From Oscillatoriaceae cyanobacterium M33_DOE_052 (GTDB lineage: Bacteria > Cyanobacteriota > Cyanobacteriia > Cyanobacteriales > Laspinemataceae): a stretch of 64,000 nt of DNA. The stretch covers positions 47,456 through 111,455 of the forward strand of contig DVDU01000023.1 in the NCBI GenBank assembly GCA_015296065.1, in the 5' to 3' direction. Below the pieces are notes generated by a model. The model was not told where the DNA came from, made no database searches, and worked only from the letters and a program-made list of their open reading frames with translations. Below, piece after piece: positions 7,755 through 14,425 of the stretch (its first letter is position 1; each line of letters opens with the position of its first letter). Made by a program: the position numbers and the translations under genes.

Positions 7755-8690
7755 TTAGGCTACAGAAATATTCAGATTGTAGTTGGTGTCTGCATTGGGT
7801 ATGGGCGCGAATGTCTGACCGGCTAGGGGTATTTGCGGGATAAACGGAACGTGAGAAACCCGGATGTAGTAAGTACCTGCCCCTAGACTGACGCCCAGGC
7901 TATCGGTAGCAGTCGCCAATTCCACAGAAGCCGCTACTAGGTCTTGATTTTCGGCGATGCCATTGCCATTGAGGTCGCGCATGACTTCTAAATCAGCATC
8001 GGCGGCTAAGCCATCGAGGCGGAGGTTGATGTTACTGGCGGCACCGAGGGTGAAGCGGTAGATGTCGGCGGGGTCGGCGGCCCCAACGCTATCGCTGAGG
8101 GTACGATCGCCGCTCAATGTCCCCAGCTCTAAGGCGGTGCTGAAGTTATCTTTATCCATTGGGAGCATCCGCAGTCTTCCTTCTGTGAGACCGAATTGCA
8201 CAAAGTGGGCGAAAGCACTGCTGAGGACACCGGAGTTCACCCCGTCGGCCACATCGGGATACTGTTGCAGGTAGAAATTGCTGTTGAAGGTGGCGATCGG
8301 ATTGCGTCCTTCCTCCTGACCCGCCTCTAAAAAGTGTTCATAGGCGGTGAATTGGTCTGGCACGATCGCCGCCACGTCGGGATTTTGCTGCAGGTAATAA
8401 GCCGTGTCGAATTCGGCAACAGGGTCGCGTCCCTCAAGTTGGCCAGCAGAGAGGAAATGCTGAAACTCGCTCACTACCAGACCCTGAGACACCGCATCGG
8501 CGATGTCAGGGTACTGCGCTTGATAGAAGCTGGCATCAAAAAAGGCGCTGGGGTCGCGGCGTTCAAATTGTCCAAATAGCTCAAAGTGCTGCAAACCGCT
8601 GCTGAAATCACCTCTAGCTACGCCATTGGCCACATCGGGGTTGTTGGCCAAATAAAAACTGTTATCAAATAAATCACTAACGTCTAACAT
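7755..8690 (-). CDS. Protein with four FYLxxNPDVA repeats and a C-terminal PPC domain
   Basis: The 311-residue protein starts with four repeats of about 42 residues (each FD.. FYLQQNPDVA ... FEHFLEAGQ.EGR.P) covering residues 1-160. Such repeats occur in secreted or surface cyanobacterial proteins next to RTX or peptidase domains. Residues about 175-310 resemble a bacterial pre-peptidase C-terminal (PPC) domain: STALELGTLSGDRTLSDSVGAADPADIYRFTL, DADLEVMRDLNGNG, GTYYIRVSH. There is no signal peptide, no catalytic domain and no RTX motif, so this looks like a stand-alone binding or secretion module. It sits between the porin and the GMC oxidoreductase on the same strand. Function unknown. Confidence 0.75.
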   Translation of the reverse strand: MLDVSDLFDNSFYLANNPDVANGVARGDFSSGLQHFELFGQFERRDPSAFFDASFYQAQYPDIADAVSQGLVVSEFQHFLSAGQLEGRDPVAEFDTAYYLQQNPDVAAIVPDQFTAYEHFLEAGQEEGRNPIATFNSNFYLQQYPDVADGVNSGVLSSAFAHFVQFGLTEGRLRMLPMDKDNFSTALELGTLSGDRTLSDSVGAADPADIYRFTLGAASNINLRLDGLAADADLEVMRDLNGNGIAENQDLVAASVELATATDSLGVSLGAGTYYIRVSHVPFIPQIPLAGQTFAPIPNADTNYNLNISVA

Positions 8691-8707
8691 GGGGTTGCTG
8701 CCTCGAA

Positions 8708-8806
8708 GTTTGTAGTAGGGCTTCAGCCCTAAATCAAGTTCGTAGTAGGGCTTTAGCCCTCTTTCTCTTTAATTTTTTTGGGCTCAAGCCCTACTACGAA
8801 CCCAGG
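8708..8806. repeat. Cluster of three GGGCTTTAGCCC-type palindromic repeats
   Basis: Copies read GTAGTAGGGCTTCAGCCCT (8711), GTAGTAGGGCTTTAGCCCT (8742) and TTGGGCTCAAGCCCTACTAC (8779). The last is in the opposite orientation, so the cluster can form a long stem. It occupies the gap between the repeat/PPC gene and the GMC oxidoreductase. Confidence 0.88.
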
Positions 8807-8812
8807 GAGAGT

Positions 8813-10573
8813 TTAGGCAAAGATTTGGGATTTTCTGCGCCCTGTGGGACTGTTCAAGATGCGGTCCATGCACCGTTCAGCGATCGCCCCGATCGTCAGA
8901 GCCGGGTTGCACGCCGCCGTAGAACCAGGAATCAAGGCGCCATCCACTACGTACAATCCATCGTAATTCAGCACCCGCCCATCTACATCGCAAGCCTGAC
9001 CCATCACCATCCCGCCGAGGGGGTGAGCGGTGGTAGGAGCTGAGACGATACTACCTGGGTTGCGGTTAGAGGCTCGGTTGCTGGTATCCAGCCTTTCTAC
9101 CATCCGGTTCATAGCTTTGAGATATTCCGCATTGGCGCTGTCGGGGAAGTTTAACGTCACTTTATCCGTAGCTGGGTTGTAGGTAAACTGGCCCGTAGCT
9201 CGCGCTGCAGGCACTACGCCGATGCCCAAACCCAGAAGCCCCGCCGGATTATTCCAATGAGCCAGATTCATCAGGGAAATGGGATTAATCCCGTTGTACA
9301 GTGGGTTGGGTTGCCCCGTCACCTCATTAATGGGGAAATCTTGAATCACCGCGCCCGCTGGTCCACCCTGCTGTACGGGGTCGAATTGACCTGTGGGTGG
9401 CACACCAAAACGCAGGTTTAAGAGGTCGCCGTTCCCTGCCCAACCTTTACCTACGAAATTGTTCAGTCTGGTGAGGGTGCCTTGAGCTTGGGCGCGCACC
9501 ATCAATGCAGAGGAGCCCACAGAACCGGCGCCTAAGAACAGCAAGCGGCAAGTGTATGATTTCGTGGCGATCGTGTTGCCGCCTTCATCAATCTGATTGC
9601 AATTGACGCGGTAGCCTCCCCCCGGTTCTTCACTGATACTTGTGACCAAATGCAGAGGGGCAATCTCGACGAATCCTGTCGCTTCCGCTAGGGATAAATA
9701 GTTTTTATCCAAGCTGCTCTTGGCATCGCTATTCTGGCCATACCAAGTTTCCCCCACAATTGCCGATTGTACTCTCTGACCATTAATTTCTTCTCGGACG
9801 ATATCCCAATCTACACCCAAATTCACCAAAAAAGATCGATATCCCGCTGCCTGTCCCTGTTCTAGCAAGACTCTGGTGGCGCGGTAATATGGGCTATTCA
9901 ATATATCCGGTGGGGTCGGACCGTTTTTGATAGTGCCCAGCACCCGGGGATAGAAAACATTCGCCATTTCCGCGAAGTTAATCTCCCGGGGAAACACCAT
10001 CTCAAAGTTCATCTGGTTGGGTTGATAGAGAATGGTGTTATAAACTAACGACCCACCCCCAACACCCACGCCATTGAGAATAGTCACCCCTCTAACATCG
10101 ATTTTTTCTGGGTTTACCCTGGTGTCGTTGGCGGTGGGTTCAATCCCAGAGCTGCGCAGGAAGTCGAGAAAATTCAGGTTATCTAACCCTTCAAAAACTC
10201 CGGCGTAGGGAGGATTAATCACCAGATTATCGTTAGGAGCGCCGAAACCGATACGGGCGATCGGAGAGTTGGATCTCAGCCAACCCGCCCGCCGATCGGG
10301 ATTGCGGAAAGTGGCAAAAGTATCATTAGCTTGAGGATTGGTAACAGTCCAGCGCCTACCTTTTTCCAGCACCAACGTATTAATCCCAGCTTCACCAAGG
10401 CGCAGGGCGGCTGTGGAACCCCCGAAACCGCTGCCAATCACAATAGCATCCACAAAATCATTATTCTGGGTTCTGCCATAGGGGATTTTGAGCAGCGGTG
10501 ACACTGCCCCAGCCGTAAACAGGGCAGCATTTCTAATAAATTTCCGTCTAGATTGAGAAAATTGATTTGTCAT
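8813..10573 (-). CDS. GMC-type oxidoreductase, cholesterol-oxidase-like, Tat exported
   Basis: The 586-residue flavoprotein begins with a twin-arginine signal (SRRKFIRNAALFTAGAVSPLL), indicating export folded with FAD. The FAD-binding motif is DAIVIGSGFGGSTAALRLGEAG at about residue 43, with VLEKGRRW after it. The interior GVGVGGGSLVYN and the C-terminal block TAHPLGGMVMGQACDVDGRV...DGALIPGSTAACNPALTIGAIAER match the glucose-methanol-choline family, cholesterol oxidase branch; the His of AHPLGG and the Asn of CNPALT are the expected active-site pair. It oxidises an alcohol or sterol-like substrate that cannot be named from sequence. Same strand as the SDR gene upstream; palindromic repeats flank both ends. 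Confidence 0.87.
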   Translation of the reverse strand: MTNQFSQSRRKFIRNAALFTAGAVSPLLKIPYGRTQNNDFVDAIVIGSGFGGSTAALRLGEAGINTLVLEKGRRWTVTNPQANDTFATFRNPDRRAGWLRSNSPIARIGFGAPNDNLVINPPYAGVFEGLDNLNFLDFLRSSGIEPTANDTRVNPEKIDVRGVTILNGVGVGGGSLVYNTILYQPNQMNFEMVFPREINFAEMANVFYPRVLGTIKNGPTPPDILNSPYYRATRVLLEQGQAAGYRSFLVNLGVDWDIVREEINGQRVQSAIVGETWYGQNSDAKSSLDKNYLSLAEATGFVEIAPLHLVTSISEEPGGGYRVNCNQIDEGGNTIATKSYTCRLLFLGAGSVGSSALMVRAQAQGTLTRLNNFVGKGWAGNGDLLNLRFGVPPTGQFDPVQQGGPAGAVIQDFPINEVTGQPNPLYNGINPISLMNLAHWNNPAGLLGLGIGVVPAARATGQFTYNPATDKVTLNFPDSANAEYLKAMNRMVERLDTSNRASNRNPGSIVSAPTTAHPLGGMVMGQACDVDGRVLNYDGLYVVDGALIPGSTAACNPALTIGAIAERCMDRILNSPTGRRKSQIFA

Positions 10574-10587
10574 TGGTCACTTGTCCC

Positions 10588-10713
10588 GGTTTGTAGTAGG
10601 GCTTTAGCCCTCTTTCTCTTTAATTTGTTTTGAGCTTGAACCCTCAAACAGGTTTGTAGTTGGGCTTTAGCCCAACTACAAACCTTCTTTGGGCTAAAGC
10701 CCAACTACGAGCC
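10588..10713. repeat. Cluster of GGGCTTTAGCCC palindromes reaching into the SDR gene
   Basis: Copies lie at about 10590 (GTAGTAGGGCTTTAGCCCT), 10632 (diverged), 10655 (GTTGGGCTTTAGCCCAACTAC) and 10688 (TTGGGCTAAAGCCCAACTAC). The last overlaps the end of the SDR gene and provides its TAG stop at 10705-10707. Confidence 0.88.
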
Positions 10714-11475
10714 TTTTTGCTGCTGCAGCTGCTCTAGGAAACCCGGAAGCATTCCCGCAAGCTGTTTTTCTACAGCTTTGGGGTCTTGCAGCAATGCCCC
10801 AGACACATAGGCGGCTTGTTCGCCGGGGTAGATGTCTTCTTCTTCATCGACGATCGCCTGCAGAGTCGCCCGTACCACCTCTTCGGGAGACACTTTCGGG
10901 TCAGGATACAACACCGCAAACTTAGTATCGATCGTCCCGGGCATCACCCCAATTACCAGAGTTTTTTGCCCCGCCAATTCCGCCCGCACACACTGAGTCA
11001 GAGACAACTCTGCCGCTTTAGTGCAGCTATAAGTCCCCATAAAAGGCAAATTAATTTTACCCAGCAACGACACAATATTAATAATCGCGCCGCCACCATT
11101 CGCCTTCAGCACCGGCGCAAACGCCCGACACATCGCCATCGTGCCAAAGAAATTCGTTTCCATCTCCGCCCGGACACCATCCATATTCGGCGCCGAAATC
11201 ACCCCTTGGTCTTTGCTCACCCCAGCATTATTAAACAACAGAGTGACATCAGTACATTGTTTCGCCGCCGCTTCCACCTCGGCGGGTTTGGTCACATCCA
11301 CTTGCACCGCCACCACCCGCGATGGATCTAGCTGCACCGTAGCATTCAGAGAGTCAATCCGACGAGCGCAAGCATAAATCTTACCCACACCAGCAGCCAA
11401 CAGAGCTTTAATAAACTCCGTACCCAAACCGCCATTGGCTCCAGTAATGAGAGCTACGGATCCTTGTATATTCAT
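10705..11475 (-). CDS. Short-chain dehydrogenase/reductase
   Basis: A classical SDR of 256 residues from the ATG at 11475, chosen because AGGAG lies eight bases upstream and MNIQGSVALITGANGGLG is the natural N-terminus; a longer frame to 11520 adds unconserved residues. It shows the NAD(P) motif TGANGGLG, the NNAG motif (LLFNNAGVS), the catalytic Ser (INIVSLLGK) and the YxxxK pair in YSCTKAAE. SDRs interconvert hydroxyl and carbonyl groups with NAD(P)H. It heads the 3' end of the leftward cluster containing a CoxS-like protein, a second SDR, NTF2-like proteins, a ThDP enzyme and a DJ-1 family protein. The last codons and stop come from a repeat. Confidence 0.85.
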   Translation of the reverse strand: MNIQGSVALITGANGGLGTEFIKALLAAGVGKIYACARRIDSLNATVQLDPSRVVAVQVDVTKPAEVEAAAKQCTDVTLLFNNAGVSKDQGVISAPNMDGVRAEMETNFFGTMAMCRAFAPVLKANGGGAIINIVSLLGKINLPFMGTYSCTKAAELSLTQCVRAELAGQKTLVIGVMPGTIDTKFAVLYPDPKVSPEEVVRATLQAIVDEEEDIYPGEQAAYVSGALLQDPKAVEKQLAGMLPGFLEQLQQQKGS

Positions 11476-11626
11476 CTTCCAAACTCCTGAAATTGTCTGA
11501 ACTACCTTTTTTTCGGGCATTTCCTGGCAATTAGCCCCTTTTTCTCGCCAGTTTACTCATCATAGCTCGCAAGATTTCGCGAGCCAGTTCCCACAAAACT
11601 CCACCTAGGACAGGGAATGCTATATC

Positions 11627-12088
11627 CTAGCGAGGGGCTGTCACCAGCTTGACCGCATCGATGACATGCTGATAACCCGTATCCCGGCAAATTACCCCTT
11701 CTAACCAAGTGCGAATCTCAGCTTCGCTGGGGTTAGGTTTACGGTTTAACAGGTCAGTTAACGATAACAGCATCCCTGGAGTAGAAAAACCGCTCTGTAC
11801 AGCGTGGCTGTCCCAGAATGCCTGTTGGAGGGTACTGAGCTGGCCGTTTTGCGCCAGTCCTTCCACCGTCACCACCTCCGCACCATCCGCCTGCACCGCC
11901 AGGATATAAGAACTTTTCACAGAAATGCCGTTGAGCAAAACTGTGCATACGCCCGAGGTGGAGCCACCGTCACTTTTCGTGCCAGTGAGGCCAAGTGTGT
12001 CATGCAGAAAGTCAACTAGGAGCAGATTTGGCGCCACATCCTTAGTATATGCTTTGCCATTGACTGTAACTGTAATTTCCATCGTCAT
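11627..12088 (-). CDS. CoxS-like [2Fe-2S] subunit homologue with most cluster cysteines lost
   Basis: The 153-residue protein has the full length and two-domain layout of small subunits of xanthine dehydrogenase, CO dehydrogenase and aldehyde oxidase: an N-terminal ferredoxin-like domain (ITVTVNGKAYTKDVAPNLLL) and a C-terminal helical domain. These proteins normally hold two [2Fe-2S] clusters on eight cysteines. Here the first loop reads GTKSDGGSTSGVCTVLLNG (only C48 left of four), the second reads QSGFSTPGM instead of QCGFCTPGM (S99, S102), and the last reads CRDTGY instead of CRCTGY (C134 kept, D136). The rest is well conserved and the frame is intact. It probably cannot bind the clusters and may have a structural or regulatory role. 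Start could be 12088 or 12082. Confidence 0.8.
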   Translation of the reverse strand: MTMEITVTVNGKAYTKDVAPNLLLVDFLHDTLGLTGTKSDGGSTSGVCTVLLNGISVKSSYILAVQADGAEVVTVEGLAQNGQLSTLQQAFWDSHAVQSGFSTPGMLLSLTDLLNRKPNPSEAEIRTWLEGVICRDTGYQHVIDAVKLVTAPR

Positions 12089-12196
12089 TTATCCCTGGTC
12101 ATTTGTCATTTGTCATTTGTCCTTGGTCATTTGTCCTTAGTCATTTGTCCTTGGTCCTTTGACATATTACAAGGGACAAGGGACAAGGGACAAACT
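12089..12196. repeat. Heptad repeat array
   Basis: Tandem TTGTCAT / TTGTCCT / TGGTCAT heptads run from about 12095 to 12165, then inverted AAGGGAC heptads to 12193. The array fills the gap between the CoxS-like gene and the next SDR gene and can fold back on itself. Confidence 0.85.
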
Positions 12197-12200
12197 TTGT

Positions 12201-12911
12201 CTAAACCAAGCGGACTCCTCCATCTATATTAATTACCGCTCCGGTCATATATTTATTTTCGATTAAAAACAAAGCCAATTCCGCGATATCCTCGGGTTGA
12301 CCCACTCTTTTCAAGGGTAGCTCCATCGCTACAGAATCAAAATAATTTTGGCGATATGCTTCGGGAATGCCACTGTACAGCGGCGTTACCACCAGTCCTG
12401 GTGATACCACATTAACTCGAATTGGTGCTAGTTCTACCGCTAGAGACTTGGCCAATGCTTCCAACCCGCCATTAATTGCCGCCAACAATGATAAACCCGG
12501 ACTCGGTTTTTCTACCACAGAGCCGGAAAAGAATGTGATAGATCCATTGGTTTTATCTAACCCAGCAGCTCCATATTTAGCGGCATAATATGAACCCCAA
12601 AACTTATTCTCAAATGCTTGTCTGGCAGTGGGGATGTCCACTTCCATAAACGGCCCGTTAACCCCTACGGATGGAGTCAGTAGCAAGGCGTCATAATTGC
12701 CGATTTTGGCAAACAACTCCTTAACGCTGACTTCTAAGGTGATATCCACCAGCTCGGATTCTACATCGCCACCGATTTCTGCCTTAGCTTTATTGAGCTT
12801 AGCGGCTGAGCGACTAGCGATAATCACTTTCTTGCCTTTAGCTACTGCTGCTTTGGCAATAGCCAATCCCATCCCGGAACTGCCGCCAATAATTACTACT
12901 TTCTGGGTCAT
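12201..12911 (-). CDS. Atypical short-chain dehydrogenase lacking YxxxK
   Basis: The 236-residue protein has the SDR cofactor motif GGSSGMGLAIAKAAV, an NADP-favouring SRSAAK segment, LLLTPSVGVNGPF where NNAG normally lies, and the C-terminal RVNVVSPGLVVTPLY and INIDGG blocks. The catalytic region reads FFSGSVVEKPSPGLSLLAAINGGLEALAKSLAVE: the serine is kept, but the tyrosine and lysine of YxxxK are replaced by a Leu/Ala and Asn/Gly stretch. This is a known divergent SDR subgroup in bacteria, but the catalytic mechanism is not established from sequence. It lies between the CoxS-like gene and three NTF2-like genes on the same strand, suggesting one pathway. Confidence 0.82.
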   Translation of the reverse strand: MTQKVVIIGGSSGMGLAIAKAAVAKGKKVIIASRSAAKLNKAKAEIGGDVESELVDITLEVSVKELFAKIGNYDALLLTPSVGVNGPFMEVDIPTARQAFENKFWGSYYAAKYGAAGLDKTNGSITFFSGSVVEKPSPGLSLLAAINGGLEALAKSLAVELAPIRVNVVSPGLVVTPLYSGIPEAYRQNYFDSVAMELPLKRVGQPEDIAELALFLIENKYMTGAVINIDGGVRLV

Positions 12912-13005
12912 TATTCTATTAAAAAAAATTTAAAATTGGCGCCATATATCTGTTGACTGAGTTACAGTCAACAGATATGATGATCTGGCAACCTTAAGTA
13001 AGGCT

Positions 13006-13398
13006 CTATGCTACGGAGCCATCGGGATACTGGGTCATCCCGGCAAAGTGGATGACGATTTTGCCATCTTTCAATACCCAGCTATCGGCAAACCGCATGG
13101 TGGCTTCTTGGCCGCCAACGGTCATTTTAATGGCTTCCACAATCATTAGGGTGGTGGGATTTTCAGTTTCCCCCCAGAAAGCGATTTCTGTGTCCAGACC
13201 TTCGATACCCAGAATGCCTTGGAAATGTTCTTTCAGTTCTTCGTGACCCCGGAAGTACAAAGGTGTTTTCTGAAAGCTGCTGATGAGTACGGCATCTTTA
13301 TCATACTGGGCCAATAGGCCATCGATATCCTTTTTCAGGATTAATTCGATGTGTTCTTTGTACATTTTGCCCAGGGCGCTATCTGGAACTCCTTTCAT
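13006..13398 (-). CDS. NTF2/SnoaL-like protein 1
   Basis: The 130-residue protein shows the cone-shaped NTF2-like fold pattern: an N-terminal helix (LGKMYKEHIELILKKDIDGLLAQY), DKDAVLISSF, a ring-forming strand segment (LKEHFQGILGIEGLDTEIAFWGETENPTTLMIVEAIKMTVGGQEATMRFADSWVLKDGKIVIHFA). Family members include polyketide cyclases, ketosteroid isomerase and ligand-binding proteins. A GGAG-like ribosome site lies in front of the ATG at 13398. It is the first of three adjacent paralogues (13006, 13443, 13967) on the same strand between the atypical SDR and the ThDP enzyme. Confidence 0.78.
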   Translation of the reverse strand: MKGVPDSALGKMYKEHIELILKKDIDGLLAQYDKDAVLISSFQKTPLYFRGHEELKEHFQGILGIEGLDTEIAFWGETENPTTLMIVEAIKMTVGGQEATMRFADSWVLKDGKIVIHFAGMTQYPDGSVA

Positions 13399-13442
13399 GT
13401 CTTATTTCTCCTTTTGATGTGGAAATTTGCTGGAATTTGGCG

Positions 13443-13871
13443 TTACAGGGTGGCCGAACCTTCGTAGTATTTGAGGTCGTCAACGATGTAAATGGCGATC
13501 GCGGGTTTGCCAGTTTTGGGGTGGCGTTTTACCTTCCAAGTCTGGTAGGCATCCAAAACAATCCGCTTGCTGCTGGGTTCGGGTGGGTTCCAGACGGATG
13601 CTTCCCACTTCACCACTACTTTGACATCGGCTTCATCGCCATTAATTTCGGGGGTGGCTTCTTTGACGGTGTGGACTTCATCAAAGAAAATGCTAATGAC
13701 GCGATTATACCAGTCGGAATATCCGGCAAAGCCGGTGACGGTGGCTTCGGGAAAGCGAAACTCTACGTCATCCGTCATCAGGTCTTGGTATTCTGCTAAC
13801 GGATCGTGAACGTCGAGTTTTTTATACCAAGATACGGCAAATTCTTGGATTTCGGCGGCGGTTAAGGGCAT
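13443..13871 (-). CDS. NTF2/SnoaL-like protein 2
   Basis: I start this protein at the ATG at 13871 (MPLTAAEIQEFAVSWYKKLDVH), which has AAGGA eight bases upstream; the open frame extends to 14036 but that part reads through a heptad repeat and the neighbouring gene. The 142 residues match the NTF2-like pattern: helix, EYQDLMTDDVEFRFPEATVTGFAGYSDWYNRVISIFFDEVHTVKEATPEINGDEADVKVVVKWEAS, and a final strand with YQTWKVKRH...AIYIVDDLKYYEG. It lies between paralogues 1 and 3. The Asp/Glu-rich pocket could be catalytic, but no activity can be assigned. Confidence 0.78.
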   Translation of the reverse strand: MPLTAAEIQEFAVSWYKKLDVHDPLAEYQDLMTDDVEFRFPEATVTGFAGYSDWYNRVISIFFDEVHTVKEATPEINGDEADVKVVVKWEASVWNPPEPSSKRIVLDAYQTWKVKRHPKTGKPAIAIYIVDDLKYYEGSATL

Positions 13872-13904
13872 AGTTATGATCCTTGGCTGAGTTTGACTGT
13901 GGTT

Positions 13905-13962
13905 GGTCATTTGATAATTGACAATTGATAATTGATAATTGTCAATTGTCAATTGACACCGG
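13905..13962. repeat. Heptad repeat array with TTGATAATTGA units
   Basis: Repeated TTGATAA and TTGACAA / TTGTCAA heptads form a largely self-complementary array between NTF2-like genes 2 and 3. The sequence differs from the TTGTCCT arrays elsewhere, so it is a second heptad subfamily. Confidence 0.85.
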
Positions 13963-13966
13963 CACT

Positions 13967-14365
13967 TTATTTTTTGGGTTTGTCTGATGCCCAGAAACCG
14001 TAGTGAATAAAGATTTGGCCGTCTTTCATCGTCCAAGCATCACCCACTTTCATTAGCCCCAGGTCGCAGGTGAATTCGGCTTGGAAAAAGATGCTGCCTT
14101 CTTTCCCGTCGAAGTTTTCGGTGAAGTCAATCTTTTTCACGTCGATGGAGCCGATCGTCTTCATATACTTGTGAAAGAATTGTTTGATTCCTTCCCGGCC
14201 CTTGACGGTCATCGGGGGCTCTTCATCGTCAAAGCCGTTGAAAAAGGTAATCAAAACCGCATCTGGCGTATAGTCGCTATCCACCATTGCATCAATTTCC
14301 CCGGCGCCAATTCTTTCCAGGTGTTTGTCAAAAAAAGCTTGTCCTGGTGTCTTTGCTTGTGTCAT
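13967..14365 (-). CDS. NTF2/SnoaL-like protein 3
   Basis: The 132-residue protein has the same layout as its two neighbours: helix (GQAFFDKHLERIGAGEIDAMVDSDYTPDAVLITFFNGFDDEEPPMTVKGREGIKQFFHKYMKTIGSIDVKKIDF) followed by the strand set ENFDGKEGSIFFQAEFTCDLGLMKVGDAWTMKDGQIFIHYGFWA. The ATG at 14365 follows AAGGAGC on the minus strand with seven or more bases spacing. It is 60 bases downstream of the ThDP enzyme gene, consistent with one transcript. Function unknown; ketosteroid-isomerase-like or SnoaL-like catalysis is possible. Confidence 0.78.
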   Translation of the reverse strand: MTQAKTPGQAFFDKHLERIGAGEIDAMVDSDYTPDAVLITFFNGFDDEEPPMTVKGREGIKQFFHKYMKTIGSIDVKKIDFTENFDGKEGSIFFQAEFTCDLGLMKVGDAWTMKDGQIFIHYGFWASDKPKK

Positions 14366-14425
14366 TTACCCTGTAGCTCCTTGAGAAAACCGATTTGTTT
14401 CACTTGTCCGGTGTTGGTCTCTGGT

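Noticed and set aside
8813..10573. Considered choline dehydrogenase or glucose oxidase for the GMC protein
   Set aside because: The AHPLGG and CNPALT context and overall layout fit the cholesterol-oxidase branch better; no specific substrate is assigned.
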